Assembly (NCBI GenBank): GCA_963850205.1
Contig: CAWKKJ010000011.1
Coordinates: forward strand, 372,001-436,000
Direction of reading: 5' to 3'
Origin: JACVRW01 sp963850205
GTDB taxonomy: Bacteria; Actinomycetota; Thermoleophilia; Solirubrobacterales; Thermoleophilaceae
Length of the DNA stretch: 64,000 bases
A program made the position numbers and the translations under genes. Shown here in pieces: positions 1 through 8,087 of the stretch (position 1 is its first letter; every line of letters begins with the position of its first letter). Below the pieces are notes generated by a model. That model was not told the DNA's origin, searched no databases, and saw nothing but the letters and a program-made list of their open reading frames with translations.

Positions 1-72
1 GGAAAACCCTTTCGCCTATGAAAAAAACCTCCGCCGCTGCTGTGACGAAGGCCTTTCACAAGCGCCCCAGAT

Positions 73-192
73 CACATCTTTCGGACACGGTCGTCCGATG
101 GACTTGGCACCTTTCCCTCAGCGACCGGAAGGTCACCGCTGGGCGGTTGCCGGGGCTTCACAGGGCCATTTCCCTCCACCCCTCTCGATGCA
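73..192 (-). promoter_or_regulatory. SAM-I (S-box) riboswitch
   Basis: Read on the minus strand, this stretch has the S-box core in order: a P1 strand (TGCATC, 187-192), GAGAGG, GGAGGGA, GGCCC..TGAAGCC, CGGCAACC, then GGTGCC (106-111) and a closing P1 strand (GATGTG, 73-78). SAM-I riboswitches bind S-adenosylmethionine and switch off methionine or sulfur genes. The controlled gene must lie left of base 1 on the minus strand. Downstream on the same strand a GGCGGAGG followed by seven T (about 16-33) could be a ribosome site or part of the expression platform. No start codon is visible before the edge. Confidence 0.92.
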
Positions 193-229
193 ACGGCTAT
201 GTGGTGCGGAGGGTATCAGCCTGACGAAG

Positions 230-235
230 TAGAAT
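230..235 (+). promoter_or_regulatory. -10-like box TAGAAT, leaderless start of corA
   Basis: TAGAAT lies 7 nt before GTG 243 with no Shine-Dalgarno between. The same TANNNT-plus-6-to-10-nt spacing precedes many starts here, so it supports GTG 243 as the true start. Confidence 0.5.
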
Positions 236-242
236 CGACTGG

Positions 243-1270
243 GTGACCGTGCTGGACGACCCGCTCAGACGTTATGCCGAGCTTGCCGAAGCCACGTCTC
301 AGGCGCTCCGCGCGCGCGCGGGTCGAATCCGCGCGGTCGGCCGCTGCCACTGAGCCGAACGTCGAGCTGGTCGAGCATGCCGGCCTGCGCTGGGTGAACA
401 TCGAGCGCCCGCGGCCGGTGGACCGGGCCTGGCTCGAGGAGCACTTCGAGTTTCACCCGCTGGACTACGAGGACGTGCTCTCGCGCAACCAGCGGCCGAA
501 GATCGACGAGTACGACGACTACCTGTTCATCGTCCTGTACTTCCCGGTGTTCGACAAGGCGGTCGGCCGGCTCAACGCGGCCGAGCTCGACATCTTCATC
601 GGGCCGGACTTCATCATCACGCTGCCGAACACGCCGATCCCGCCGGTGGAGTACCTGTTCGAGCGCTGCCGCTCGTCGGCCGAGGCCCGCGACGCCCTGC
701 TGTCCAAGGGCAGCGGCTACCTGCTCTACAAGATCGTCGACGACTCGTTCGACTACTGCTTCCCGATGCTGCGGAAGATCGGCAACAAGCTCGAGCGCCT
801 CGAGGAGGACATCTTCGAGGGCAAGGCCGAGGAGGTCGTGCGCGACCTCTCCAACGTCAAGCAGGAGATCATCAACTTCCGCAAGGTCATCCGCCCCCAG
901 CGCGCCGTGCTGAGCGACCTCGAGCGGACCAAGCAGCGCTACCTGGCCGAGGACCTCGAGGTCTACTTCGACGACATCAACGACGCCTCCGAGCGCATCT
1001 GGGACATGCTCGAGAACTACAAGGAGGTCGTCGAGGCGCTCGAGGACACCAACGAGTCGGTGCTGTCGCACCGGGTCAACGAGGTGCTGCGGGTGCTCAC
1101 GGCCTTCAGCGTCGTGGTCCTCCCGCTCACGCTGTTCGCGAGCATCTGGGGGATGAACGTCGACTTCCCGTTCGCCACCGGCACCGCGGCCTTCTGGGCG
1201 ATCATCGTGGCCATGGTGGCGCATGCTGGTGGCGATGGTCGGCTATTTCCGCAGCCGCGGCTTCCTGTAG
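243..1270 (+). CDS. corA: CorA-family divalent cation (Mg2+/Co2+) transporter, two frameshifts
   Basis: This is a CorA-type membrane channel for Mg2+ or Co2+. It has a long acidic and helical cytoplasmic domain, a coiled stalk helix with many E/R/L residues, a first membrane helix ending in the family signature GMN (SIWGMNVDFPF), and a second helix that should end VAMVGYFRSRGFL. An extra base near 1221 throws the second helix out of frame; removing it restores the C-terminus with a stop at 1268-1270. The start GTG 243 (reading VLDDPLRRYAELAEA) needs another single-base correction near 330 to join the main frame. Otherwise translation could begin at ATG 274, but that gives an unnatural Arg-rich N-terminus. 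The family call is firm; the start and both shifts are inferred. Confidence 0.9.
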
Positions 1271-1283
1271 CGGCGCGCTCACC

Positions 1284-2956
1284 TCAGCTGAGGGCGCGCT
1301 CGTCGTCGCGGCGGACGCGCAGCCAGAGGTAGCCGTAGCCGCCGAGCTCGACGTCGAGCGTGCCGTCGCGGTTCAGCCGATGGTCGCGCTCCTCGAGGAG
1401 GTCGTCGACCTCCACCCGCTCGCCCTTGCCGACGCCCAGGTCCAGGGTGGCCCTGACCTGCTTGCCGGACAGGTTGTGGGCGGCGACCACGGTCGAGCCC
1501 TCCCAGTCGCAGCGGTGGGCGAACATCGCCGGCGCCGCCGTCTCGATCAGCGTGCTCGAGCCCCAGCCCAGCTCCGGCGTCTCCCGGCGCCGCCAGATCA
1601 GGCGCTCCATCCAGTTGAGCAGTGAGTCCGGCTCGCGTCGCTGCCGGGCGACGTTCACGTTCTGGGCGCCGAAGTCGCCGCCGGTCGGAGGGCGCACGAG
1701 CTTGCCCGGCGCCGCGGTGGAGAACCCGCCGCCCTCGGCGTCCGACCACTGCATCGGCACCCGCACGCTCATGCGGTCGGGGATGTCGAGGTTCTCCCCC
1801 ATGCCGATCTCGTCGCCCATGAAGATCACCGGCGTGCCGGGTAGGGAGAGCATCAGGCTCCAGGCCATCCGCAGCCGGGGCCCGTCGCCCCCGAGCATCG
1901 TGGCCGCGCGGCGGCGCAGGCCGTGGCCGTAGAGCTGCATCCCCTCGTCGGGACCGAAGGCGTCGAAGACCTCCTGGCGCTGCGGCCCGGTCAGCTTGTC
2001 CAGGCTGAGCTCGTCGTGGTTTCGCAGGAACGTGGCCCAGGCGTTGTCGGGCGGCGGGTCGGGCAGGCTGCGGATCACGCCCTCGAGCGGCTCGGCGTCC
2101 TCGCGCGCGAGCGACAGCCACAGGTTCTGGTTGAGCAGGAACCCGAACTGCATGTTGAGCTGGTCGCCGTCCTCGTCGCCGAAGAAGCTCGCAAGATCCT
2201 TCAGCGGGGCGTTGACCTCGCCCAGCAGCATCGTCTCCCCCCGCCGCCGGGTGGCGAACGCTCGCAAGCCGGCGCAGCCACTGATGCGGGTCGCCCTCGA
2301 CGTGCTCCGCCAGCCCGTCCAGCTCGAGCATGAAGGGCACGGCGTCCATACGGAAGCCCGACACCCCGAGCTGGAGCCAGAAGCCCACGATCTTCGCGAT
2401 CTCGTCGCGGACCGCGGGGTTGGCCAGGTTGAGGTCCGGCTGGAAGCGGTAGAAGCGGTGCAGGTAGTACTGGCCGGAGCGCTTGTCCTTCTGCCAGTTG
2501 CTCGTCTCCTTGCCGGGAAAGGCGATCCCCTTCGGCTCGTCCGAGGGCTCGTCGCGCCAGACGTAGTAGGAGCGGAAGGGCGAGTCGGGGTCCTCGCAGG
2601 CGGCCTTGAACCAGGGGTGCTCGTCGGAGGTGTGGTTGACCACCAGGTCGGCGATCACCTTGATCCCGCGGTCATTGGCAGTGCGGACCAGCTCCACGAA
2701 ATCGCCGAGGCCGCCGAGCCGCGGGTCCACCGCGCAGTAATCGCTGATGTCGTACCCGTCGTCCTTGTTGGGCGAGGGGTAGAAGGGCATGAGCCACAGG
2801 CAGGTGACGCCCGAGGCCGGCCAGGTAGTCGATCTGCCGCACCAGGCCCTCGAAGTCCCCCACCCCGTCGCCGTCGCTGTCGAGGAACGTCTCCACGTCG
2901 AGGCAGTAGACGATCGCGTTCTTCCACCACAGATCGCTGGTCGGACCGAGCTTCAC
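1284..2956 (-). CDS. GH13 alpha-amylase family enzyme, trehalose-synthase-like, two frameshifts
   Basis: A GH13 (beta/alpha)8-barrel enzyme of about 550 residues. From the GTG start it reads WWKNAIVYCLDVETF and DSDGDGVGDF, then MPFYPSPNKDDGYDI, GFRMDAVPF (nucleophile Asp), LLGEVN (acid/base Glu) and FLRNHDE (third catalytic Asp), followed by a C-terminal beta domain. The opening and the DDGYDISDY stretch resemble TreS (maltose/trehalose interconversion), but other alpha-glucosidase activities remain possible. Single extra bases near 2815 (in a G run) and 2265 split the frame; both joins are clean. The GTG start is 3 nt after the TGA of the LLM-class oxidoreductase, so the two genes are probably co-transcribed. 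No signal peptide is seen, so a cytoplasmic role in alpha-glucan or trehalose metabolism is likely. Confidence 0.85.
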
Positions 2957-2959
2957 GAC

Positions 2960-3929
2960 TCAGGCCTCCCGCAGCTCGGGAAGCACGTGCTCGCCGAACG
3001 CCTCGATGAACGGGCCGAGATCCTGGCCCACGTGATGGAGGTAGATCTCGTCGAAGCCCAGCGTCAGCCAGCTCGCTGCAGCACCTCGGCGTGCCGCGAC
3101 GAGGTCGGGCGAGATCAGCACCGCCTCGCGCATGTCCTCGGCCGCGGACGTGGCGGGCCGCGATGTCGAACTGCTCCACCGTTTGGAGGTCCCAACACAG
3201 CGGCGGCGGGAACACGTTCGTGCGCCACTGCTCGTGCGCGATCCGCAGCGCGGTCTCCTCGTCCGGGGCCCAGGACAGGTGCACCTGCACGGCCAGCCGC
3301 TTGCCCTCGCCGCCGTTGTCGCGGAAGGCCGCGATCATGCGCTCGAGCTTCTCGCGGGGCTGGTTGACCGTGACCAGACCGTCGGCCCACGTCGCCACCC
3401 AGGCTGCGGTCTCCTCGCTGATCGCCGGCCCGATGAGGGCCGGCGGCTCGGCCGGCAGGGTCCACAGGCGGGCCCGGTCCACTCGCACCAGGCCGTCGTG
3501 GTCCACCACCTCCCCCGCGAACAGCGCCCGGATGATCTCCACGCACTCGAGCAGGCGGGCGTTGCGGACCTCCTTGTCCGGCCACGCCGCGCCGGTGATG
3601 TGCTCGTTGGACGCCTCCCCTGTTCCGAGGGCGACCCAGAGGCGTCCCGGGAACATCTCGGCCAGCGACGCCGCGGCCTGCGCCACGATGGCCGGGTGGT
3701 AGCGCTCTCCCGGGGCGTTCACCACCCCGAAGGGCAGGCTCGTGCGGGCCAGCGCCGCGCCCAGGAACGACCAGGCGAAGCCCGACTCGCCCTGGCGCTC
3801 GCTCCAGGGCGAGAAGTGATCGGAGGACATCGCCCCGGCGAACCCCGCCCGCTCCGCGTGAGCCACGGCGTCGAGAAGGTCGGACGGCGGGATCTGCTCG
3901 TGCGAGCAGTGCATGCCGATGAGGGGCAT
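2960..3929 (-). CDS. LLM-class flavin-dependent oxidoreductase, one frameshift
   Basis: A luciferase-like TIM-barrel protein of about 320 residues. The N-terminus MPLIGMHCSHEQIPPSDLL and SSDHFSPWSERQGESGFAW fit the G6PDH-like LLM group, as do LWVALGTGEASNEHITG and the C-terminal GFDEIYLHHVGQD. These enzymes use FMN or F420. Some close relatives (the TIGR03885 group) are thought not to use F420, so the cofactor is left open. An extra G near 3147 shifts the frame; correcting it gives an end in PELREA and a stop at 2960-2962. The gene starts the two-gene unit with the GH13 enzyme. It is divergent from the phosphomannomutase gene, with only 44 bases between starts. Confidence 0.8.
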
Positions 3930-3959
3930 CGACGACCTATACCCACCTCCCCGCTGAGT

Positions 3960-3965
3960 TAGCCT
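3960..3965 (+). promoter_or_regulatory. -10-like box TAGCCT, leaderless start of phosphomannomutase gene
   Basis: TAGCCT ends 8 nt before GTG 3974 and there is no Shine-Dalgarno, matching the local leaderless pattern. Confidence 0.45.
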
Positions 3966-3973
3966 GCCGCGCT

Positions 3974-5344
3974 GTGATCGACGAATCGATCTTCAAGGCC
4001 TACGACATCCGGGGCCTCTACCCCGACCAGCTGGACGAGGACCTCGCCTACCGCATCGGCCGCGCCTTCGCCCGGGTGCTCTCGGACCTGCAGGACGTGC
4101 CCGTGACCGACCTGCGGCTGGGCCTCGGCCGCGACATGCGCCTCACCGCGCCGGCCATGGCCGAGCGCTACGCCCAAGGGATGGCGGACGAGGGCGCGAG
4201 CGTGCTGGACGTGGGGATGGTGGGCACCGAGATGCTCTACTGGACCGTCGGCTCACGCGAGCTCGACGGCGGGCTGATGTGCACGGCCTCGCACAACCCG
4301 AAGGCCTACACCGGCGCCAAGCTCGTAAAGCGCGGGGCGCTGGCGCTCTCCGGCGACTCGGGGATCGGTGAGATCCGGGAGATCGTGTCCGCGGGCGAGC
4401 CGGGCGAGCCGGCGGCGGATCCGGGCTCGATCGAGCAGGAGGACGTGGACGAGGCCTTCCGCGAGGCAGCGCTCGGCTACATCGACGCCGGCCGGCTTCG
4501 GCCGCGGAAGGTCGTCCTCGACGGCGGCAACGGCATGGCCGGGCCGATGGTGGGCCCGCTGCTCGACTCGTTTCCGCTGGAGCAGATCCGGACCTACTGG
4601 GAGCCCGACGGCGAGTTTCCCGACCATGAGCCCAACCCGCTGCTCGAGGAGAACCGCCGCTTCATCATCGACAGGGTGCGCGAGACCGGCGCCGACCTGG
4701 GCATCGCCTGGGACGGGGACGCCGACCGCTGCTTCTTCATCGACGACAGCGGCGAGTTCGTGGCCGGCGACTTCCTCACCGCCCTGCTGGCCGAGTCGAT
4801 CATCGAGAAGGAGCCCGGCGCGACCGTCCTCTACGACGTCCGGGCCTCCCGGGCGGTCCGCGACGTGGTCGAGGGCGCCGGCGGCAGCGCGCTGGTCAAC
4901 CGGGTGGGCCACGCCTTCTTCAAGACGCGCATGCGCGACACCGGCGCCGCCTTCGGCGGCGAGGTCTCGGGCCACTACTACTTCCGCGACTTCTACTGCG
5001 CCGACTCGGGAACGATTCCCGCGCTGCTGGTGCTCGAGCTCCTGTCGGCGAAGGACACGACGATGACCGAGCTGCTCGAGCCCTTTCGCTCGCGCTACTT
5101 CATCTCCGGCGAGATCAACTCGGAGGTCGAGGACCAGCAGGCGAAGGTCGAGGAGATCGCCTCGCGCTACTCCGACGGCGAGGTGGGCGATCTCGACGGG
5201 ATCTCGGTGGACTACGACGACTGGCACTTCAACGTGCGGCCCTCGAACACCGAGCCGCTGCTGCGGCTCAACCTCGAGTCGCTCGTCTCGCGCGAGCATC
5301 TCGACGAGAAGACCGACGAGGTGCTTGGCCTGATCCGCGGCTGA
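3974..5344 (+). CDS. manB: phosphomannomutase/phosphoglucomutase
   Basis: A 456-residue alpha-D-phosphohexomutase of normal length. It has the phosphoserine loop CTASHNPKAYTG (Ser is the phospho-carrier), the Mg2+ loop DGDADRCF, a sugar-binding FGGEVSGHYYF and the phosphate-binding loop RPSNTEP. It interconverts hexose-6- and hexose-1-phosphates and so feeds GDP-mannose or UDP-glucose synthesis for the polysaccharide genes around it. Mannose versus glucose preference cannot be read from the motifs, so the symbol is tentative. The frame is intact. Its last 77 bases overlap, on the opposite strand, the end of the chain-length-type gene. Confidence 0.9.
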   Translation: MIDESIFKAYDIRGLYPDQLDEDLAYRIGRAFARVLSDLQDVPVTDLRLGLGRDMRLTAPAMAERYAQGMADEGASVLDVGMVGTEMLYWTVGSRELDGGLMCTASHNPKAYTGAKLVKRGALALSGDSGIGEIREIVSAGEPGEPAADPGSIEQEDVDEAFREAALGYIDAGRLRPRKVVLDGGNGMAGPMVGPLLDSFPLEQIRTYWEPDGEFPDHEPNPLLEENRRFIIDRVRETGADLGIAWDGDADRCFFIDDSGEFVAGDFLTALLAESIIEKEPGATVLYDVRASRAVRDVVEGAGGSALVNRVGHAFFKTRMRDTGAAFGGEVSGHYYFRDFYCADSGTIPALLVLELLSAKDTTMTELLEPFRSRYFISGEINSEVEDQQAKVEEIASRYSDGEVGDLDGISVDYDDWHFNVRPSNTEPLLRLNLESLVSREHLDEKTDEVLGLIRG

Positions 5345-5837
5345 GGCCGTCGATCAAGAGCGCCAGCGCCACCCCCACGCCCAGGCCGGCCATCGCCCCG
5401 ATCAGGCCCCAGCCGACCGGGCCCAGCTCGCCCTCGGCCGCGCGAGCGCCGATTCCGCGCGTGGGAAGGCCGCGATCGTCCGGGATGGCCTGCCGGAACG
5501 CCCGGGCGTAGCCGGTGGCCAGCCTGACCGCGGTGTCCGGCCGCGAGGCCTCCACCGTGAAGGCCACGTCCAGCCGGGAGGTGATCTCCGCCTTCGATCC
5601 CCTCCGCAGCTCGGCCGGCGAGAGGTCGTCGACGCCGGCGAGCACCAGCGTGCGCCGCAGCACCGGGTCGCTGCGGGCCAGCCTGATCGCGGGGTCGCCG
5701 GCCAGGGCCGCCGGCACCTGGATGACGAAGGCCCGGGCCCGGTAGCGCTCCGCGCCGGCGAGCCCGTAGGCGGCGCCGGCGGCGCCGAAGAGCAGCAGGC
5801 ACCCGAGCACGATCACGAGGGTGCGTTTCTCGGTCAC
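5268..5837 (-). CDS. Wzz/YveK-like chain-length membrane protein, no kinase domain
   Basis: A 189-residue protein with two membrane helices: one at residues about 6-28 (IVLGCLLLFGAAGAAYGLAG) and one at about 140-162 (LIGAMAGLGVGVALALLI). The loop between them is mainly extracytoplasmic and contains YRARAFVIQVP, LARSDPVLRRTL and a late VRLATGYARAF. This is the layout of polysaccharide co-polymerases that set chain length. The kinase domain of Wzc-type proteins is absent. GTG 5837 is preceded by TACATT (5846-5851) 8 nt upstream, back to back with the MBL gene promoter. The C-terminal 25 codons lie antisense to the end of the mutase gene. Confidence 0.65.
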   Translation of the reverse strand: MTEKRTLVIVLGCLLLFGAAGAAYGLAGAERYRARAFVIQVPAALAGDPAIRLARSDPVLRRTLVLAGVDDLSPAELRRGSKAEITSRLDVAFTVEASRPDTAVRLATGYARAFRQAIPDDRGLPTRGIGARAAEGELGPVGWGLIGAMAGLGVGVALALLIDGLSRGSGQAPRRSSRRDARARRATRG

Positions 5838-5845
5838 TGGCAGCG

Positions 5846-5851
5846 AATGTA
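5846..5851 (-). promoter_or_regulatory. -10-like box TACATT for the chain-length gene
   Basis: TACATT on the minus strand lies 8 nt before GTG 5837. The next promoter-like box for the divergent gene begins only 8 bases away. Confidence 0.45.
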
Positions 5852-5858
5852 GTGGCAG

Positions 5859-5864
5859 TAGGGT
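5859..5864 (+). promoter_or_regulatory. -10-like box TAGGGT for the MBL-fold gene
   Basis: TAGGGT ends 8 nt before GTG 5873. This decides for 5873 over the upstream in-frame GTG at 5852, which lies ahead of the box. Confidence 0.45.
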
Positions 5865-5872
5865 CCCCGGCC

Positions 5873-6872
5873 GTGGCCGACGCCGACCCCTTCGCCCCCG
5901 CCGCCGAGGCGGGGATCCACCGCCTCGCCATTCCCACGCCGTTCGCGGTGGGCCGGGTGAACGTGTACCTGATCGACGACGACCCGCTCACTCTCGTCGA
6001 CGCCGGCCCCAACTCGGGCACCAGCTTCGACGAGCTGCAGCGCGGGATCGCCGGTCTGGGACACCGGCTGGAGGACATCGAGCTGGTGATCCTCACCCAC
6101 CAGCACATCGACCATCTCGGCCTGGTCTCCCTGGTGGCCGAGCGCAGCGGCGCGGAGGTCGCAGCGATCGACGTGGCCGTCCCCTTCGTCGAGAACTTCT
6201 CCTCCGAGGCCCAGGCCGACGACGACTTCGCCACCGACATCATGGTGCGCCACGGCATCCCCGAGGACGTGGTGGCGGCCCTGCAGTCGGTCTCGCGGGC
6301 GTTTCGCGCCTGGGGGGCCGCCGTCGAGGTCACCCGGCCCCTGCACGACGGGGAGACGCTGGCCCTCCGCGACCGCGAGCTGTGTGTCTGGCACCGCCCG
6401 GGCCACTCCCCCACCGACACGGTCTTCCACGACACGCGACCGCCGCATCCTCATCGCCGCCGATCATCTGCTCGGCCATATCTCGTCCAACCCGCTCATC
6501 ACCCGCCCGCGCGACGGGTCAGGGGAGCGGCCGCAGGCGCTGGTGCAGTACCTCGACTCGCTGGCCGCCACCCGCGAGATGGACGTGGACCTCGTGCTGC
6601 CCGGCCACGGCGACCCGGTGACCGACCACCGCTCGCTGATCGATCAGCGCTTCAACCTGCACCGCCGCCGGGCGGACAAGATCCACCGCCTGCTGGAGGA
6701 GGAGCCGCGCAGCGCGTACGAGCTGGCCCAGGCGCTGTGGGGCAACATCGCGGTCACCCAGGCCTACCTGACCCTGTCGGAGGTGCTGGGCCACCTCGAT
6801 CTCCTGGTGCGCGACGGTCGGGTGCGGGAGATCGAGCGCGACGGGCTGAGCGTGTTCGAGCCCGCCGGCTGA
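5873..6872 (+). CDS. MBL-fold metallohydrolase with winged-helix tail, one frameshift
   Basis: A metallo-beta-lactamase-fold hydrolase of about 330 residues. It shows the metal motif THQHIDHLGL (HxHxDH), a later His in WHRPGHSPTDT, the Asp in IAADHLL, and the final metal His in LPGHGDPV. The C-terminal 80 residues (DKIHRLLEEEPRSAYELAQ onward) look like the winged-helix extension of LACTB2/glyoxalase-II-like proteins. The substrate is unknown. A single-base shift near 6437 breaks the frame between VFHDT and DRRILIAAD. The stop lies 2 bases from the convergent zinc-ribbon gene. Confidence 0.85.
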
Positions 6873-6874
6873 GC

Positions 6875-7072
6875 CTAGGCCGCTTCGCGGGAGGCGCTCG
6901 AGTGGCGCTCGTTGCCCAGCGGCTCGAAGCTGGGCCGGTACTCGGAGCGGTGCGCCTCAGCCAGGCGCGCTCCGCAGTCGTCGCAGGTCCAGTGGAAGCG
7001 CAGGATGCCCTTGCGACGGTCGTAATCGGAGCGGACGCTGTGGAAGCCGTCGTGGGAGCAGTCTCGTGTCAC
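6875..7072 (-). CDS. small zinc-ribbon-like protein of unknown function
   Basis: A 65-residue protein with Cys5 and His7 near the start (DCSHDGF) and a CDDC pair at about 30-33 (FHWTCDDCGARL), which looks like a small metal-binding ribbon. The sequence is rich in charged and aromatic residues and not Arg/Ala shadow-like, so I take it as real. The start is GTG 7072, with no clear ribosome site. I do not recognise a named family. Confidence 0.6.
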   Translation of the reverse strand: MTRDCSHDGFHSVRSDYDRRKGILRFHWTCDDCGARLAEAHRSEYRPSFEPLGNERHSSASREAA

Positions 7073-7226
7073 ACCTGATGAACGTCCGGCGGAGGACGCT
7101 CCTTCACGACTCTCCGACTTCCGGCCAAAAGGACTAGAAAGAAATGAGGCGGCCCCGACGTTGGTCTAGTGCGCCGGCCCTGAACTCGGCGTGTTGATTG
7201 CCCACGTCACTGAGGAGCACCCCCTT

Positions 7227-7919
7227 ATGAAGAGCATCGTCATCGTTGCGGATAGCTCGTTCGTGGTCGAGACCATTCGGATGGCTCTGCGTAACGCGGC
7301 CCGCCTGAAGGTGCTCGGCAAAGTCGACGGACGCAAGCCCTGCGGCCGCGCCCTGCACGGGTGCCAGCCCAACGTCGTCCTGGTGGACGAGATGAAGAGC
7401 GCAGATCACACCCTCGACCGCATTCGCGAGTCCAGGGAGGTCGCGCCCGGCGCGACCGTCGTGCTGCTCACGGCGCAGATGGACGAGGCGCTGGTGGCCA
7501 ACGCTCTGGCCGCGGGCGCCGACGCCTGCCTGGCGAAGTCCGCGAACCTGCGCAGCCTGCCCGTCATGTTGCGTGAGATCGTGGAGCGCAACATCATCAG
7601 CGCTCCTCCCGCGGCCGTGGCCGAAAGCGCCGCTGCCTTCGCCGGCACCGACGATCTCACCGCTCGCGAGCGCGAGATCCTCCTGCTGGTGGCCGACGGC
7701 CTCACGAACTCGAAGATCGGCAAGCAGCTGTGGGTCACCGAGCAGACGGTGAAGTTCCACCTGTCGAACATCTACCGCAAGCTCGGAGTCTCCAACCGGA
7801 CCGAGGCCAGCCGCTTCGCCTTCATGCACGGCCTGGCCAGCCGGCCGGGGCTGCAGCTCCTGCCGACGCCGGACGCCGCGTCGGGCGCGCTGGAGCCCGT
7901 GACGGCGGGCGTCGCCTAG
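7227..7919 (+). CDS. LuxR-type response regulator
   Basis: A 230-residue regulator with an N-terminal receiver domain (IVIVADSSFVVETIR; phosphoacceptor region VVLVDEM; conserved Thr and Lys in VVLLTAQ and CLAKSAN) and a C-terminal LuxR/FixJ helix-turn-helix (LTAREREILLLVADGLTNSK, then TVKFHLSNIYRKLGVSNRTEA). ATG 7227 has a GAGGAG ribosome site at 7212-7217, 9 nt upstream. An earlier in-frame GTG at 7191 is less likely. No sensor kinase is adjacent, so its signal is unknown. Its position beside sugar-nucleotide genes suggests, but does not show, control of polysaccharide synthesis. Confidence 0.88.
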   Translation: MKSIVIVADSSFVVETIRMALRNAARLKVLGKVDGRKPCGRALHGCQPNVVLVDEMKSADHTLDRIRESREVAPGATVVLLTAQMDEALVANALAAGADACLAKSANLRSLPVMLREIVERNIISAPPAAVAESAAAFAGTDDLTAREREILLLVADGLTNSKIGKQLWVTEQTVKFHLSNIYRKLGVSNRTEASRFAFMHGLASRPGLQLLPTPDAASGALEPVTAGVA

Positions 7920-7987
7920 CGGCGGCAATCCCGACGCGGCTTCGTCACGGACGTCGCCGTCCCGTAACGCTGCACGGCCCGCGCCGA

Positions 7988-8038
7988 GAGTGTGGCTTCC
8001 GTAAGGCGCGCATATGGCGCCTTCTGGAAGCCACACTC
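7988..8038. terminator. long two-part hairpin between convergent genes
   Basis: GAGTGTGGCTTCC (7988-8000) pairs with GGAAGCCACACTC (8026-8038), and inside it AAGGCGC (8003-8009) pairs with GCGCCTT (8017-8023) around a 7-nt loop holding CATATG. This gives about 20 paired bases. It sits between the stops of the LuxR gene and the sugar dehydrogenase gene and could end transcription from both sides, although neither side has a T run. Confidence 0.6.
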
Positions 8039-8087
8039 CTGGCCTTCGGGCCGGCGCGGGGCGGCGCGCGCGTCGCCGCGGCACGGC

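Noticed and set aside
18..224. Small plus-strand ORF of 68 codons at the left edge
   Set aside because: It lies antisense across the SAM riboswitch and has no natural composition.
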